From positions 1 through 64,000 of the forward strand of contig NZ_MVOL01000005.1 of NCBI RefSeq assembly GCF_002018875.1: 64,000 bases of DNA, in the 5' to 3' direction. How positions within the stretch are numbered: the stretch's first letter is position 1; every line of letters begins with the position of its first letter. The position numbers and the translations under genes are program-made. Origin of the DNA: Pseudomonas sp. MF4836 (GTDB lineage: Bacteria > Pseudomonadota > Gammaproteobacteria > Pseudomonadales > Pseudomonadaceae). Under the pieces are notes generated by a model, which searched no databases, was not told where the DNA came from, and was given only the letters and a program-made list of their open reading frames with translations. Below are positions 33,975-42,612 of this stretch, piece by piece.

Positions 33975-34814
33975 ATGAGCGACTACCTCAAGCTCAACCA
34001 AGCCAACTGGGACGAACGCGCGCCGCTGCATGCCGCGTCCGAGGAATATGCGTTTCAGCGCTACCTCGACGACCCCCACCACCTGTCGTGCGTGGTGCGT
34101 TTCGATCAACCGCTGCTGGGCGATATTCGCGGCCTGCGGGCCGTGCATCTGCAATGCCATATCGGCACCGACACGCTGTCGCTGGCGCGCCTCGGCGCGC
34201 AGATGAGCGGGCTGGATTTCTCCGCGGCGTCGCTGGTCCAGGCCCGCAGCCTGGCGGAGCAATGCGCCACGCCGATCACCTATGTGGAGTCCGATGTCTA
34301 CGCGGCCTGCGAGGTGCTGCCCAAGGCGAGTTTCGACCTGGTGTACACCGGCATCGGCGCCCTGTGCTGGCTGCCGAGCATCGACCAATGGGCACGCACC
34401 GTCAGTGAACTGCTCAAGCCCGGTGGCCGGCTGTTCCTGCGCGATGGGCACCCAATGATGATGAGCCTCAACGAAGATCGCCAAGACGCCCTGGTGGTGG
34501 ACCGCCCCTACTTCGAACAGGCGCAGCCGCTGAGCTGGAACGATGAGACGACCTATGTGCAAAGCGAAGTCCGGATCAAGGCCAGCCAAAGCTACGAGTG
34601 GAACCACGGCCTGGGCGAGGTCATCACCGCACTGCTGAAATATGGCCTGCAGATCAGCGCCCTGGTGGAACACCAAAGCATTCCCTGGGAAGCGCTGCCT
34701 GGGCAGATGGTCTTGGACGACCAGGAAGAATGGCACCTCAAGGAAGCGCCATGGCGCTTGCCATTGAGCTACACCCTTGTGGCCACGGCCGCAGGCTGCG
34801 CCAAGCACACCTGA
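33975..34814 (+). CDS. Class I SAM-dependent methyltransferase, substrate unknown
   Basis: A 279-residue protein with a Rossmann methyltransferase core: motif I VHLQCHIGTDTLSLARLGAQMSGLDFSAASL (about residues 57-87), acidic motif II end near DFS, motif post-II SFDLVYTGIGALCWL near 117-131 and LLKPGGRLFLRDG near 149. AGGAG lies upstream of the ATG. It sits between the fpv operon and the MbtH gene but has no box linking it to pyoverdine. Small-molecule substrate likely; not identified. Confidence 0.85.
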   Translation: MSDYLKLNQANWDERAPLHAASEEYAFQRYLDDPHHLSCVVRFDQPLLGDIRGLRAVHLQCHIGTDTLSLARLGAQMSGLDFSAASLVQARSLAEQCATPITYVESDVYAACEVLPKASFDLVYTGIGALCWLPSIDQWARTVSELLKPGGRLFLRDGHPMMMSLNEDRQDALVVDRPYFEQAQPLSWNDETTYVQSEVRIKASQSYEWNHGLGEVITALLKYGLQISALVEHQSIPWEALPGQMVLDDQEEWHLKEAPWRLPLSYTLVATAAGCAKHT

Positions 34815-34837
34815 CACATCACGGCGTTTTGGTGAGC

Positions 34838-34870
34838 CCTGTAGCCGCTGCCGCAGGCTGCGGCTACAGG
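34838..34870. repeat. REP element, perfect-arm hairpin between convergent genes
   Basis: CCTGTAGCCGCTGCCGCAG then CTGCGGCTACAGG folds into a long hairpin. The same core (TGTAGCCGCTGCCG or its complement) recurs at 42460-42582 and 44910-44940, marking it as a REP family of this genome. It lies between the convergent methyltransferase and MbtH genes and may double as a terminator. Confidence 0.8.
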
Positions 34871-34887
34871 CGCGGCGTATCTGGGAT

Positions 34888-35115
34888 TTACTGCGCCGCG
34901 GCGGCCTGGCCATCCATTTTCTGGCGCAGGCTCAGGGGGCGCATGTCGGTCCAGACCTCTTCGATATAGGCCAGGCATTCCTTTTTGAAGCCGCTCTTGC
35001 CGACGGTGCGCCAGCCTTGTGGCACGGCTTTGTAGTCGGGCCAGATCGAGTATTGCTCCTCGTGGTTGACCACTACCTGAAAGAGGATGTCCTCGCGGTC
35101 AAATACTGAAGTCAT
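34888..35115 (-). CDS. MbtH-like protein of pyoverdine synthesis
   Basis: A 75-residue MbtH protein, a chaperone-like partner that stabilises and activates NRPS adenylation domains. Conserved family pattern is complete: [18 protein letters not shown], then [26 protein letters not shown]. The start at 35115 has GGAGA upstream; the frame from 35163 lacks support. It lies 81 bases after pvdH on the same strand (as PA2412 lies beside pvdH) and has no PvdS box of its own, so it is probably expressed from the pvdH promoter. Likely partner: PvdL and the other Pvd synthetases. Confidence 0.92.
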   Translation of the reverse strand: MTSVFDREDILFQVVVNHEEQYSIWPDYKAVPQGWRTVGKSGFKKECLAYIEEVWTDMRPLSLRQKMDGQAAAAQ

Positions 35116-35196
35116 TGCGTGTCTCCATCGATATAAGGTTCGCCACGCCACGTGCGCGGCCACTGTGTAAAAGGAACGGATCAGCGCGGCAATAAA

Positions 35197-36609
35197 TTAC
35201 AAACTGCTCACCGCAGCAGCCACCGCCAGGCTGAAAATCTTCGCCACCTGGTCAATTTCCGCCGCGGTAATCACCAACGGCGGCAAGAAACGCACGACGC
35301 TGCCATGGCGTCCGCCCAACTCCAGGATCAACCCGCGCTTGAGGCACTCGCGCTGCACCAGTGGCGCCAACTGCCCGTAGTGCGGCGGGTGGTCCTGGGC
35401 ATCGCGCTCGCCTTCGGGGTTGACCAGCTCGACGCCGAGCATCAACCCACGGCCACGAATATCCCCCAGTTGCGGAAACTCGCGTTGCAGGATCCGCAAG
35501 TGCTCGGTCAGGCGCTCCCCCATGGCAGCCGCGTGTTCCGGCAGACGATGCTCCTTGAGGTAACGCATCACCGCCGATCCGGTAGCCATGGCCATCTGAT
35601 TGCCACGGAAGGTGCCGGCATGGGCCCCTGGCAACCAGGTGTCGAGCCAGTCGCGATAGACCATGACCGCCATCGGCAAGCTGCCGCCAATGGCCTTGGA
35701 CATCACCACCACATCGGGAATGATCCCCGCGTGTTCGAAGGCAAACATCTTGCCGGTGCGGCCGAAACCGCTCTGGATCTCGTCGACGATCAGCGCCACG
35801 CCGGCCTTCTCGGTAATCCGCCGCAGGCCGCGCAGCCAATCAAGATCGGCCGGGATCACCCCGCCCTCGCCCTGCACCGCCTCGACGATCACCGCCGCCG
35901 GCAACTGCACGCCGGCTTCCGGGTCGCTCAACAGGTTTTCCAGGTAATGCAGGTTGACCTTGACCCCGGCCTCGCCCCCCAGGCCGAACGGGCAGCGGTA
36001 GTCGTAGGGGTAGGGCAGAAACTGCACACCGCTGCTCAACAGGCCGGCCATCGCGCGCTTGGGGCCCAGGCTGCCCATCAGGCTCAAGGCGCCCTGGCTC
36101 ATGCCGTGGTAACCGCCCTGGAACGACAGCACGGTGCTGCGGCCGGTGGCGGTTCGCACCAGCTTCAACGCGGCTTCCACCGCGTCGGTGCCGGTGGGGC
36201 CGCAAAACTGGATCTTCGCCTCGTCGGCCAGGGCCTGGGGCAACAGGCCGAACAGGTCCTGGACAAACTGGTCCTTGACCGGCGTGGTCAGGTCCAGGGT
36301 CAGCAGCGGCAATTCGTCGGCCAGCACTTGCTGGATGGCCTCGATCACCACCGGGTGGTTATGCCCCAGGGCCAGGGTGCCGGCACCGGCCAGGCAATCG
36401 ATAAAGCGCCGGCCTTCGACGTCCTCGACATAAATGCCGCGCGCGCGCTTGAGCGCCAACGGTATGCGCCGTGGGTAACTGCGGGCGTTGGACTCCTGGC
36501 GGGCCTGACGCGCCAGCAACGGCGATTCGTTGAACTGATACAGGGTTTCGGCCGGCGCGGGGCTGACCCGCGCGGGCTGATCTTCAATAAGGCTGGTAAC
36601 GGCTGACAT
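35197..36609 (-). CDS. pvdH: Diaminobutyrate-2-oxoglutarate aminotransferase PvdH
   Basis: A 470-residue class III aminotransferase that converts aspartate semialdehyde to L-2,4-diaminobutyrate, using glutamate as amino donor. PLP features: FCGPTGTDAVEAALKL near residue 135, Gly-rich FQGGYHG near 163, VDEIQSGFGRTG near 265 and the PLP lysine in VVMSKAIGG near 293. It supplies the diaminobutyrate used in the pyoverdine chromophore precursor and by the last PvdL module. A PvdS box lies about 90 bases upstream. Downstream is the MbtH gene. Confidence 0.93.
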   Translation of the reverse strand: MSAVTSLIEDQPARVSPAPAETLYQFNESPLLARQARQESNARSYPRRIPLALKRARGIYVEDVEGRRFIDCLAGAGTLALGHNHPVVIEAIQQVLADELPLLTLDLTTPVKDQFVQDLFGLLPQALADEAKIQFCGPTGTDAVEAALKLVRTATGRSTVLSFQGGYHGMSQGALSLMGSLGPKRAMAGLLSSGVQFLPYPYDYRCPFGLGGEAGVKVNLHYLENLLSDPEAGVQLPAAVIVEAVQGEGGVIPADLDWLRGLRRITEKAGVALIVDEIQSGFGRTGKMFAFEHAGIIPDVVVMSKAIGGSLPMAVMVYRDWLDTWLPGAHAGTFRGNQMAMATGSAVMRYLKEHRLPEHAAAMGERLTEHLRILQREFPQLGDIRGRGLMLGVELVNPEGERDAQDHPPHYGQLAPLVQRECLKRGLILELGGRHGSVVRFLPPLVITAAEIDQVAKIFSLAVAAAVSSL

Positions 36610-36699
36610 CGCAAACCCTCACGCTGGAATTGACCAAAACTGCTCACCAGCCAGAGGCAGCCGTGACGGCGCACACTCGCAGGTTTTCCTGTTCTGGAA

Positions 36700-36723
36700 A
36701 CGCACCAGCACGACAGGGATTTA
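36700..36723 (-). promoter_or_regulatory. PvdS-dependent promoter (iron-starvation box) of pvdH
   Basis: The minus strand reads TAAAT, exactly 16 bases, then CGT, a perfect match to the PvdS box, 91 bases upstream of the pvdH ATG. The 248-base gap 36610-36857 holds this box and the terminator of the sensor kinase gene and no other gene. Confidence 0.85.
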
Positions 36724-36823
36724 CACCCAGGGGACAGTTAATTGCTCAACGGCAGGTGCCGGGCAATCCGCATTCGGCGACGTGGGCCCGCGAGCGGTCA
36801 TCAGCCGGGTTGCTCCAGTCACG

Positions 36824-36850
36824 AAAAAGACCCAGGGCGTGATGCCCTGG
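36824..36850 (-). terminator. Rho-independent terminator after the dsbR-dsbS pair
   Basis: On the minus strand CCAGGGC-ATCAC-GCCCTGG forms a perfect 7-bp stem followed by GTCTTTTTC. It begins eight bases after the sensor-kinase stop codon and insulates that operon from the pvdH promoter. Confidence 0.88.
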
Positions 36851-36857
36851 AGTGGGA

Positions 36858-38183
36858 TCAGGCGGCGTGCAGCGGCAAGGTCAATTCGACCCGCAGGCCA
36901 TCCGGCCGGCTGTCGAACAGCAAGGCACAGCCGCAGCGCTGGACGATCGCCTGGACAATCGCCAGCCCCAGGCCACAGCCGGTGCTCTGGCCATTGCGCC
37001 AGAAACGCTGGGTCAGGTGCTGCAGGTCTTCCTGGGCAATACCGGGGCCATGGTCGCGCACCTGGAAGCGCACACGGCTGCCGACGGTTTCCAGGGTCAG
37101 CTCCACCGGCGCGTCGTCCGGTGTGTGGCGCAAGGCGTTGTCCAGCAGGTTGCGCAGGGCGGCAATCGCCAGCACCGAGGGCATTTCCACCGGTGCGGTG
37201 GCCACCGAGTCGTTCAGGTGCAGACGGATCCGCTGGCGCGCGCCGCTGGCCGCGTCCTGGATCGCCAGGCGCGCCACCTGCTCGGCGTTGCACTGCACGC
37301 CATCGTCGAACGACAGGCTGCCCTCGACCCGGGCCAGCAGCAGCAATTGTTCCAGGGTCCGGTGCATGCGGTCGGCGCCCTCTTCGGCGCGAGCCAGGGA
37401 TTGGTCGCGCGCGGCCCCCTCGGTCATGCGCGCCACTTGCAGGTGGGTCTTGATCGCCGTCAGTGGGCTGCGCAGTTCGTGGGCGGCGTCGCCGGTCAGG
37501 CGGCGTTCCCGTTCCAGGGTCTTGGCGATGCGCTGGAACAGCTGGTTCTGGGTTTCCACCAACGGCCGCAGTTCACTGGGCATCGGATCGATCTGCAACG
37601 GCTCCAGGGAATCGGCGCTGCGCCGCATCAAAGCGTCGCGAATACGGTTGAGCGGCGCCAGGCCCTGGCCGATGCCCAGCCAGAACAGCCACAGGCACCC
37701 CAGCAGCGCCACGCCTACCGGCACCGAGGCCGCCAGCAGCACCGACATGTTCAGGGCTTCGCGCTCCACCTGGCGATCAGCGGTGGTAATGCGCAGGTTG
37801 TCGCGGGCCAGGGTGAAACTGCGCCAGCGCGCGCCGTCAATCATCTGATCATGAAACCCCAGTTTTTCGGCCTCCAGTTTCTGCTCCGGGGTGCTGTGGC
37901 TCCGGGCCAGGATCTCGCCCCGCAACGAGCTGACCTGGCACGCCATGCCGCCGGGGACGTTCAATTGCTGGGCACTGAAATGGGTGCCCTCACCCTTGTT
38001 CGGCAGCTCCGGCAACTGCTCCAGCAGGCCGGCGACCATGCGCGCCGAAGCCACCAGGCGCTGGTCGAGGGAAAACATCATCTGATTGCGCAGGTCGCTG
38101 AGCATCCAGGCCGCCGCCAGGGCCCAGATCAGGATAAAGGCAGCGCCCAGGGTCAGACTCAGGCGCAGGCGCAGGCTCATCAC
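36858..38183 (-). CDS. dsbS: Sensor histidine kinase, DsbS/QseC-like
   Basis: A ~441-residue membrane kinase: two transmembrane helices (about residues 8-28 and 148-170) flanking a ~115-residue periplasmic domain, a HAMP-like linker, H-box AAHELRSPLTAIKTHL near residue 230, N-box LRNLLDNALRHTP near 340 and G-boxes DHGPGI and GCGLGLAIV. The periplasmic sensor domain contains a single visible Cys (GGMACQV). It follows the regulator gene with a start at GTG 38183 or ATG 38180. It matches the P. aeruginosa PA2480 position; DsbRS is reported there as a copper-responsive pair controlling dsbDEG. Name given by this synteny. Confidence 0.8.
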   Translation of the reverse strand: MMSLRLRLSLTLGAAFILIWALAAAWMLSDLRNQMMFSLDQRLVASARMVAGLLEQLPELPNKGEGTHFSAQQLNVPGGMACQVSSLRGEILARSHSTPEQKLEAEKLGFHDQMIDGARWRSFTLARDNLRITTADRQVEREALNMSVLLAASVPVGVALLGCLWLFWLGIGQGLAPLNRIRDALMRRSADSLEPLQIDPMPSELRPLVETQNQLFQRIAKTLERERRLTGDAAHELRSPLTAIKTHLQVARMTEGAARDQSLARAEEGADRMHRTLEQLLLLARVEGSLSFDDGVQCNAEQVARLAIQDAASGARQRIRLHLNDSVATAPVEMPSVLAIAALRNLLDNALRHTPDDAPVELTLETVGSRVRFQVRDHGPGIAQEDLQHLTQRFWRNGQSTGCGLGLAIVQAIVQRCGCALLFDSRPDGLRVELTLPLHAA

Positions 38184-38861
38184 TCAGGCGTCCTCCCCGC
38201 CATCTGCCGGCCCCAGGCGATAGCCCAGGCCGCGCACGGTCTCGACGATGCCGTTGCCGAGCTTGCGCCGCAGGTGGTGGATGTGCACGTTCAGCGCGTT
38301 GCTCTCCAACTCGTCGTTGAAGCCGTAGACACTGTCTTTGAGCTGCTCGCTGGAGAGCACCCGACCACGGTTGTGCAGCAGCGCCTGGAGCAGCGCCTGC
38401 TCGCGTCGGGAAAGGTCTACCGGTGCGCCGCCGAGCAGGGTTTCCCGGGTGCTCGGGTCGTAGCTGAGGCGGCCATGCTCGATCAGGTTGACGCTGCGCC
38501 CGGCCACCCGGCGCAACAGGGTGTGCAGACGGGCGGCGAGTTCACGCAGGTCGAAGGGTTTGAGCAGGTAATCGTCGGCACCGGCCTGCAGGCCGTCGAC
38601 GCGGTCGGTGACCGAGTCGCGTGCGGTGAGGATCAACACCGGAATCTCCAGGCCTTGCTGGCGCTGTTGCTTGAGCAGCTTGAGGCCGTCTTCATCAGGC
38701 AGGCCCAGGTCGAGCACCATCACATCGAACGCGGCCACCCCGAGCATGGCCCGCGCCGCGGAAGCGGTGGCGACATGCTCCACGGTCAGGCCCTGGGCCG
38801 TGAGACCGGCGACTATGCCGCTGGCGATCAGCTCATCATCTTCACAGACAAGTACGTGCAT
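38184..38861 (-). CDS. dsbR: OmpR-family response regulator, DsbR-like
   Basis: A 225-residue regulator. Receiver domain with acidic pocket EDD (7-9), phospho-acceptor Asp-51 (VLDLGLPDEDG), Thr/Lys switch residues in LILTARD and DYLLKPFD, and a C-terminal winged helix (ESNALNVHIHHLRRKLGNGIVETVRGLGYRL). It is cotranscribed with the kinase and divergent from dsbD; the 154-base gap 38862-39015 should carry its binding sites. Matches PA2479. Confidence 0.82.
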   Translation of the reverse strand: MHVLVCEDDELIASGIVAGLTAQGLTVEHVATASAARAMLGVAAFDVMVLDLGLPDEDGLKLLKQQRQQGLEIPVLILTARDSVTDRVDGLQAGADDYLLKPFDLRELAARLHTLLRRVAGRSVNLIEHGRLSYDPSTRETLLGGAPVDLSRREQALLQALLHNRGRVLSSEQLKDSVYGFNDELESNALNVHIHHLRRKLGNGIVETVRGLGYRLGPADGGEDA

Positions 38862-39015
38862 GGTGAGACCTGTAGAAAAGCGTAGATTAAGACCGCGCGG
38901 GATTAAGCCGACATTATGGCCCGCACGGCCAACGCCACAAGCTGCGCAGGGTTAATCATCGGTTAATCGCCACCCGCCATTGTGCTCGCTGCCCCCAAAG
39001 GTTTAAGGCTTTAGC

Positions 39016-40749
39016 ATGCGTCGATTGTTTATTTTGCTGTGTTTACTGGTCTCGGCCGTGGCCCAGGCGGGGAATAACCCGTTCGAGGTCAAGCCGGACT
39101 TCCTGCCGGTCGGCAAGGCTTTCGTGTTCACTTCACAACGTCTCGACTCCGGAGAGACCCAGCTCTATTGGCAAATTGCCGATGGCTACTACCTCTATCA
39201 ACAGCGGCTGAAACTCGATGGCCTGGCGGATGCGCACAAACCGCCGCTGCCCGAGGGCGAGGCCCATAGCGATGAGTTTTTCGGCGCCCAGCAAGTCTAT
39301 CGCCAGGGCCTGGAACTGAAGATCCCGGCCGGCGCCAGCGGCAAGATCAAGGTCGGCTGGCAAGGCTGCGCCGACGCCGGCCTGTGCTACCCACCGCAAT
39401 CGCTGGAGGTTGACCTGGGGGGCAGCCCGGCGCTGGCCGGCAACACCACGCAAGCGGCGGACCAGGCCCTGGCCAGCAGCCTGCAACAGCAGAGCCTGGG
39501 GTGGAGCCTGCTGCTGTTCTTCGGCCTGGGCCTGGTGCTGGCCTTTGCCCCGTGCTCGCTGCCGATGCTGCCGATCCTCGGCGGGCTGGTGGTGGGCAGT
39601 GGCGCCAGCCCCCGTCGCGGCCTGGCCCTGGCCAGCAGCTATGTGTTGAGCATGGCCCTGGTGTATGCCGCCATGGGCGTGATTGCCGCGCTGCTGGGCA
39701 GCAACCTGCAAGCCTGGCTGCAACAGCCCTGGGTCCTGGGCAGCTTCGCCGCGCTGTTCGTACTGCTGGCGCTGCCGATGTTCGGCTTCTTCGAATTGCA
39801 ATTGCCCGCCTTCCTGCGCGACCGCCTGGAAGACGCCAGCCGTCAGCGCCAGGGCGGCAGCCTGATCGGCTGCGGCATTCTCGGCGCCCTCTCCGCCTTG
39901 CTGGTCGGCCCGTGCATGACTGCGCCCCTGGCCGGCGGCCTGCTGTATATCGCCCAGACCGGCGACCTGGTATTCGGCGGCCTGGCCCTGTTTGCCCTGG
40001 GCCTGGGCATCGGCCTGCCACTGCTGCTGCTGGTGACCGTGGGCAACCGTTTCCTGCCCAAGCCCGGGCCGTGGATGAACCTGCTCAAGGGCGCGTTCGG
40101 CTTCATGTTCCTCGGCACCGCGATCTATATGCTGCGCCCGGTGCTGGACGCCAGCCTGTGGATGGGCTTGTGGGGCGCCCTGGGCCTGGTGCTGGCCTAC
40201 GCCACCTGGCAACAACGGGCCATTGCCGGACGGCTGCTGCACCTGTTCGGTGCCGCCGCGCTGCTGGTCGGCTTGTGGGGCAGCCTGCTGCTGGTGGGCG
40301 CCGCCGGCGGCAGCGACAACCTGTGGCAACCCTTGCAGGTCTACAGCGGCGGCAACGTCGCCAGCGCCGCGACCACCGACGAAGCGTTCCATACCGTCAA
40401 GACCCCGGCCGAGTTGCGAGGCGCCCTCGACAGTGCCAAGGCCCAGGGCCAATGGGTGCTGCTGGACTACTACGCCGACTGGTGCGTGTCGTGCAAAGTC
40501 ATGGAGAAGCAGGTGTTCGGCCAGGCCACTGTCATGCAGGCCCTGAGCGACGTACGCCTGCTGCGCCTGGATGTCACCGCCGACAACGCCGACAGCCGCG
40601 AACTGCTCAACCGGTATAAAGTGCCGGGGCCGCCGAGCCTGCTGTGGATCGGCCCGGACGGCGAAGAACGTCGTAGCCAGCGGATCACCGGAGAGGTGGA
40701 TGCCGCGGCTTTTCTGCAACGCTGGACCATCACCCGGGAAGCCCGTTGA
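39016..40749 (+). CDS. dsbD: Thiol:disulfide interchange protein DsbD
   Basis: A 577-residue electron relay that passes reducing power from cytosolic thioredoxin to periplasmic partners. Signal peptide to about residue 19; periplasmic n-domain with the Cys pair in GCADAGLCYPP (near 116-123); eight-helix core with the redox Cys pair in AFAPCSLPM (near 178) and GPCMTAP (near 300); C-terminal thioredoxin-like domain with DWCVSCKVME (near 492). First of a three-gene operon with an Lgt/TlpA fusion and dsbG, as in PA2478-PA2476. It is a second DsbD-type locus if the genome has the usual one elsewhere. Confidence 0.92.
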   Translation: MRRLFILLCLLVSAVAQAGNNPFEVKPDFLPVGKAFVFTSQRLDSGETQLYWQIADGYYLYQQRLKLDGLADAHKPPLPEGEAHSDEFFGAQQVYRQGLELKIPAGASGKIKVGWQGCADAGLCYPPQSLEVDLGGSPALAGNTTQAADQALASSLQQQSLGWSLLLFFGLGLVLAFAPCSLPMLPILGGLVVGSGASPRRGLALASSYVLSMALVYAAMGVIAALLGSNLQAWLQQPWVLGSFAALFVLLALPMFGFFELQLPAFLRDRLEDASRQRQGGSLIGCGILGALSALLVGPCMTAPLAGGLLYIAQTGDLVFGGLALFALGLGIGLPLLLLVTVGNRFLPKPGPWMNLLKGAFGFMFLGTAIYMLRPVLDASLWMGLWGALGLVLAYATWQQRAIAGRLLHLFGAAALLVGLWGSLLLVGAAGGSDNLWQPLQVYSGGNVASAATTDEAFHTVKTPAELRGALDSAKAQGQWVLLDYYADWCVSCKVMEKQVFGQATVMQALSDVRLLRLDVTADNADSRELLNRYKVPGPPSLLWIGPDGEERRSQRITGEVDAAAFLQRWTITREAR

Positions 40750-41612
40750 TGCTGACCTTTACCATCGGCACCTTTGCCATCGCCCTTAACCACCTGCTGT
40801 TGATCAGTGCATTGGCGCTCGCCACCCTGATTGGCTGGAGGGTGGCCAAGCGCGGTGGTGAAAACCCCGAATCGGTGCTGTTCAGCCTGTTCCTGCTCGG
40901 CCTCCTGGCCGCGCGCGCAGGCTTTGTGCTGGCCTACTGGAAACACTATCGCGATGACCTGTGGCAGATCGTCGACCTGCGCGACGGCGGCTTCCTGGTC
41001 TGGCCCGGGGTCATTGTCCTGGTGCTCGGGGCGCTGGCCTGGGGCTGGCGCCGGCCGGCACTGCGCCGGCCCCTGGGCGCCGGGGTCGGCAGCGGCCTGG
41101 CGTTCTGGCTGCTGGCCAGCCTGTCGTTGACCCTGTACGAGCAAGGCACGCGGCTGCCCGAGATCACCCTGCACAGCGCCACCGGCGAAAGCGTGCAATT
41201 GACCGACTATCAGGGCGGCCCGCTGGTGATCAACCTCTGGGCCACCTGGTGCCCACCGTGCCGGCGAGAAATGCCGGTGCTGGAAAAAGCCCAGCAGCAA
41301 CGCCCGGACCTGACCTTCTTGTTCGTCAACCAGGCCGAAAGCATGCAAAGCGTCAGCACCTACCTGGCCACCCAGGGTCTGAACCTGAACAACGTGCTGT
41401 TCGACGGCAGCGGCCGCCTCGGCAAGGCCGTGGGTTCGATGGCGTTGCCGACTACCCTGTTCTACAGCGCCGACGGGCGCCTGTTGGGCAGCCATCTGGG
41501 CGAACTGTCCGAGGCCAGCCTGGCCCGCGCCCTGGAAAACTTCGACACGCCGCACACCTCGGCGCTCGCCCCTTCAAGGAAACTGCCATGCCCTTCATCC
41601 GCCACCTGCTGA
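40749..41612 (+). CDS. Lgt-like membrane domain fused to a TlpA/DsbE thioredoxin domain
   Basis: About 287 residues. Residues 1-135 contain four hydrophobic helices and read like the N-terminal half of prolipoprotein diacylglyceryl transferase (FTIGTFAIALNHLLL, then ARAGFVLAYWKHY and WQIVDLRDGGFLVWPG), but the Lgt catalytic signature is absent. Residues ~140-275 form a TlpA/ResA thioredoxin domain with WATWCPPCRREMP (Cys-168 and Cys-171) and cis-Pro MALPTT. The ATG shares one base with the dsbD stop. It should face the periplasm and receive electrons from DsbD. Corresponds to PA2477 (called dsbE in P. aeruginosa). Confidence 0.85.
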   Translation: MLTFTIGTFAIALNHLLLISALALATLIGWRVAKRGGENPESVLFSLFLLGLLAARAGFVLAYWKHYRDDLWQIVDLRDGGFLVWPGVIVLVLGALAWGWRRPALRRPLGAGVGSGLAFWLLASLSLTLYEQGTRLPEITLHSATGESVQLTDYQGGPLVINLWATWCPPCRREMPVLEKAQQQRPDLTFLFVNQAESMQSVSTYLATQGLNLNNVLFDGSGRLGKAVGSMALPTTLFYSADGRLLGSHLGELSEASLARALENFDTPHTSALAPSRKLPCPSSATC

Positions 41613-42355
41613 CCCTGTCCCTGGGCGCCGCCCTGCTGCCGGTAACCGCGCTGCACGCCGAAGAACTGCCGGCGCCCATCCGCAAGATCGAAGCCAAGGG
41701 CGCCAAGATCATCGGCAGCTTCGACGCCCCCAGCGGCCTCAAGGGCTACGCCGCGCAGTACCAGAACCGGGGCATGACCCTGTACCTGACCGCCGACGGT
41801 CAGCACGTGCTGCTGGGCAACCTGTACGACGCCGACGGCAAGGACCTGAGCGCCGAGCCCCTGCAAAAGCTGGTGTACGCGCCGATGTCCAAGGAAGTCT
41901 GGGCCAAGATGGAAGCCAGCAACTGGATCGCCGACGGCAACAAGGACGCGCCGCGCACCGTGTACCTGTTCAGCGACCCCAATTGCCCGTACTGCAACAT
42001 GTTCTGGGAACAGGCCCGGCCCTGGGTGAACGCAGGCAAGGTCCAGCTGCGGCACATCATGGTCGGCATCATCCGCGAAGACAGCCCCGGCAAATCCGCC
42101 GCCCTGCTCGCCGCCAAAGACCCGCAGAAAACCCTGGCCGAGCACGAAAAAGCCGGCAAAGGCAGCACCCTCAAGCCCCTGGCGAAAATCCCGGCAGCCA
42201 TCCAGGCCAAGCTCGACGCCAACATGAAGCTGATGGAAGAACTCGAACTGTCCGCCACCCCGGCGATCTTCTACCTCGACGACAAGGGCGAACTGCAACA
42301 GCAGCAAGGCGCGCCTTCGCCGGACAAACTGCTGAAAATCCTCGGTCCGAAATAA
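41588..42355 (+). CDS. dsbG: Periplasmic disulfide isomerase/sulfenic-acid reductase DsbG
   Basis: A 255-residue secreted protein: signal peptide to about residue 23 (ALHAEELP), N-terminal dimerisation domain, and a thioredoxin domain with SDPNCPYCNMF near residue 135 and cis-Pro region SATPAIFY near 222. CPYC is the DsbG-type active site. It overlaps the preceding gene by 25 bases. DsbG proteins repair oxidised single cysteines and mispaired disulfides, kept reduced by DsbD. Confidence 0.9.
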   Translation: MPFIRHLLTLSLGAALLPVTALHAEELPAPIRKIEAKGAKIIGSFDAPSGLKGYAAQYQNRGMTLYLTADGQHVLLGNLYDADGKDLSAEPLQKLVYAPMSKEVWAKMEASNWIADGNKDAPRTVYLFSDPNCPYCNMFWEQARPWVNAGKVQLRHIMVGIIREDSPGKSAALLAAKDPQKTLAEHEKAGKGSTLKPLAKIPAAIQAKLDANMKLMEELELSATPAIFYLDDKGELQQQQGAPSPDKLLKILGPK

Positions 42356-42459
42356 GCCATACCGCCCGCGGTTTCCCTGATTCAAGCAGCAGGCAGAGGT
42401 GGATCAGCACCTCTGTGTCCGCGACCAAAGGCAACAGGAAGTCAGATTGATTGAGGCAC

Positions 42460-42582
42460 CTGTAGCCGCTGCCGCCAGGCTGCGCTGGCCAGGATAGCCG
42501 CCGATAGGGTGTCAGTGGTTTGGGGGTGTCGTTGAGGGCCAGCGCCCGAACGCGGCCCGAGCCTGGCGGCAGCGGCTACAGG
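42460..42582. repeat. REPIN (two inverted REP sequences)
   Basis: TGTAGCCGCTGCCGCCAGGC at 42461 and its inverted copy GCCTGGCGGCAGCGGCTACA at 42561 bound a ~80-base spacer. They form the typical REP doublet of fluorescent pseudomonads, placed between the convergent dsbG and ParB-like genes. The 257-base gap holds nothing else I recognise. Confidence 0.88.
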
Positions 42583-42612
42583 GTATCGGGGCGACGGGGT
42601 TGTAGCGCAACC

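Noticed and set aside
35116-35196. Own PvdS promoter for the MbtH gene
   Set aside because: No TAAAT-N16-CGT on the minus strand in the 81-base gap; cotranscription with pvdH is simpler.
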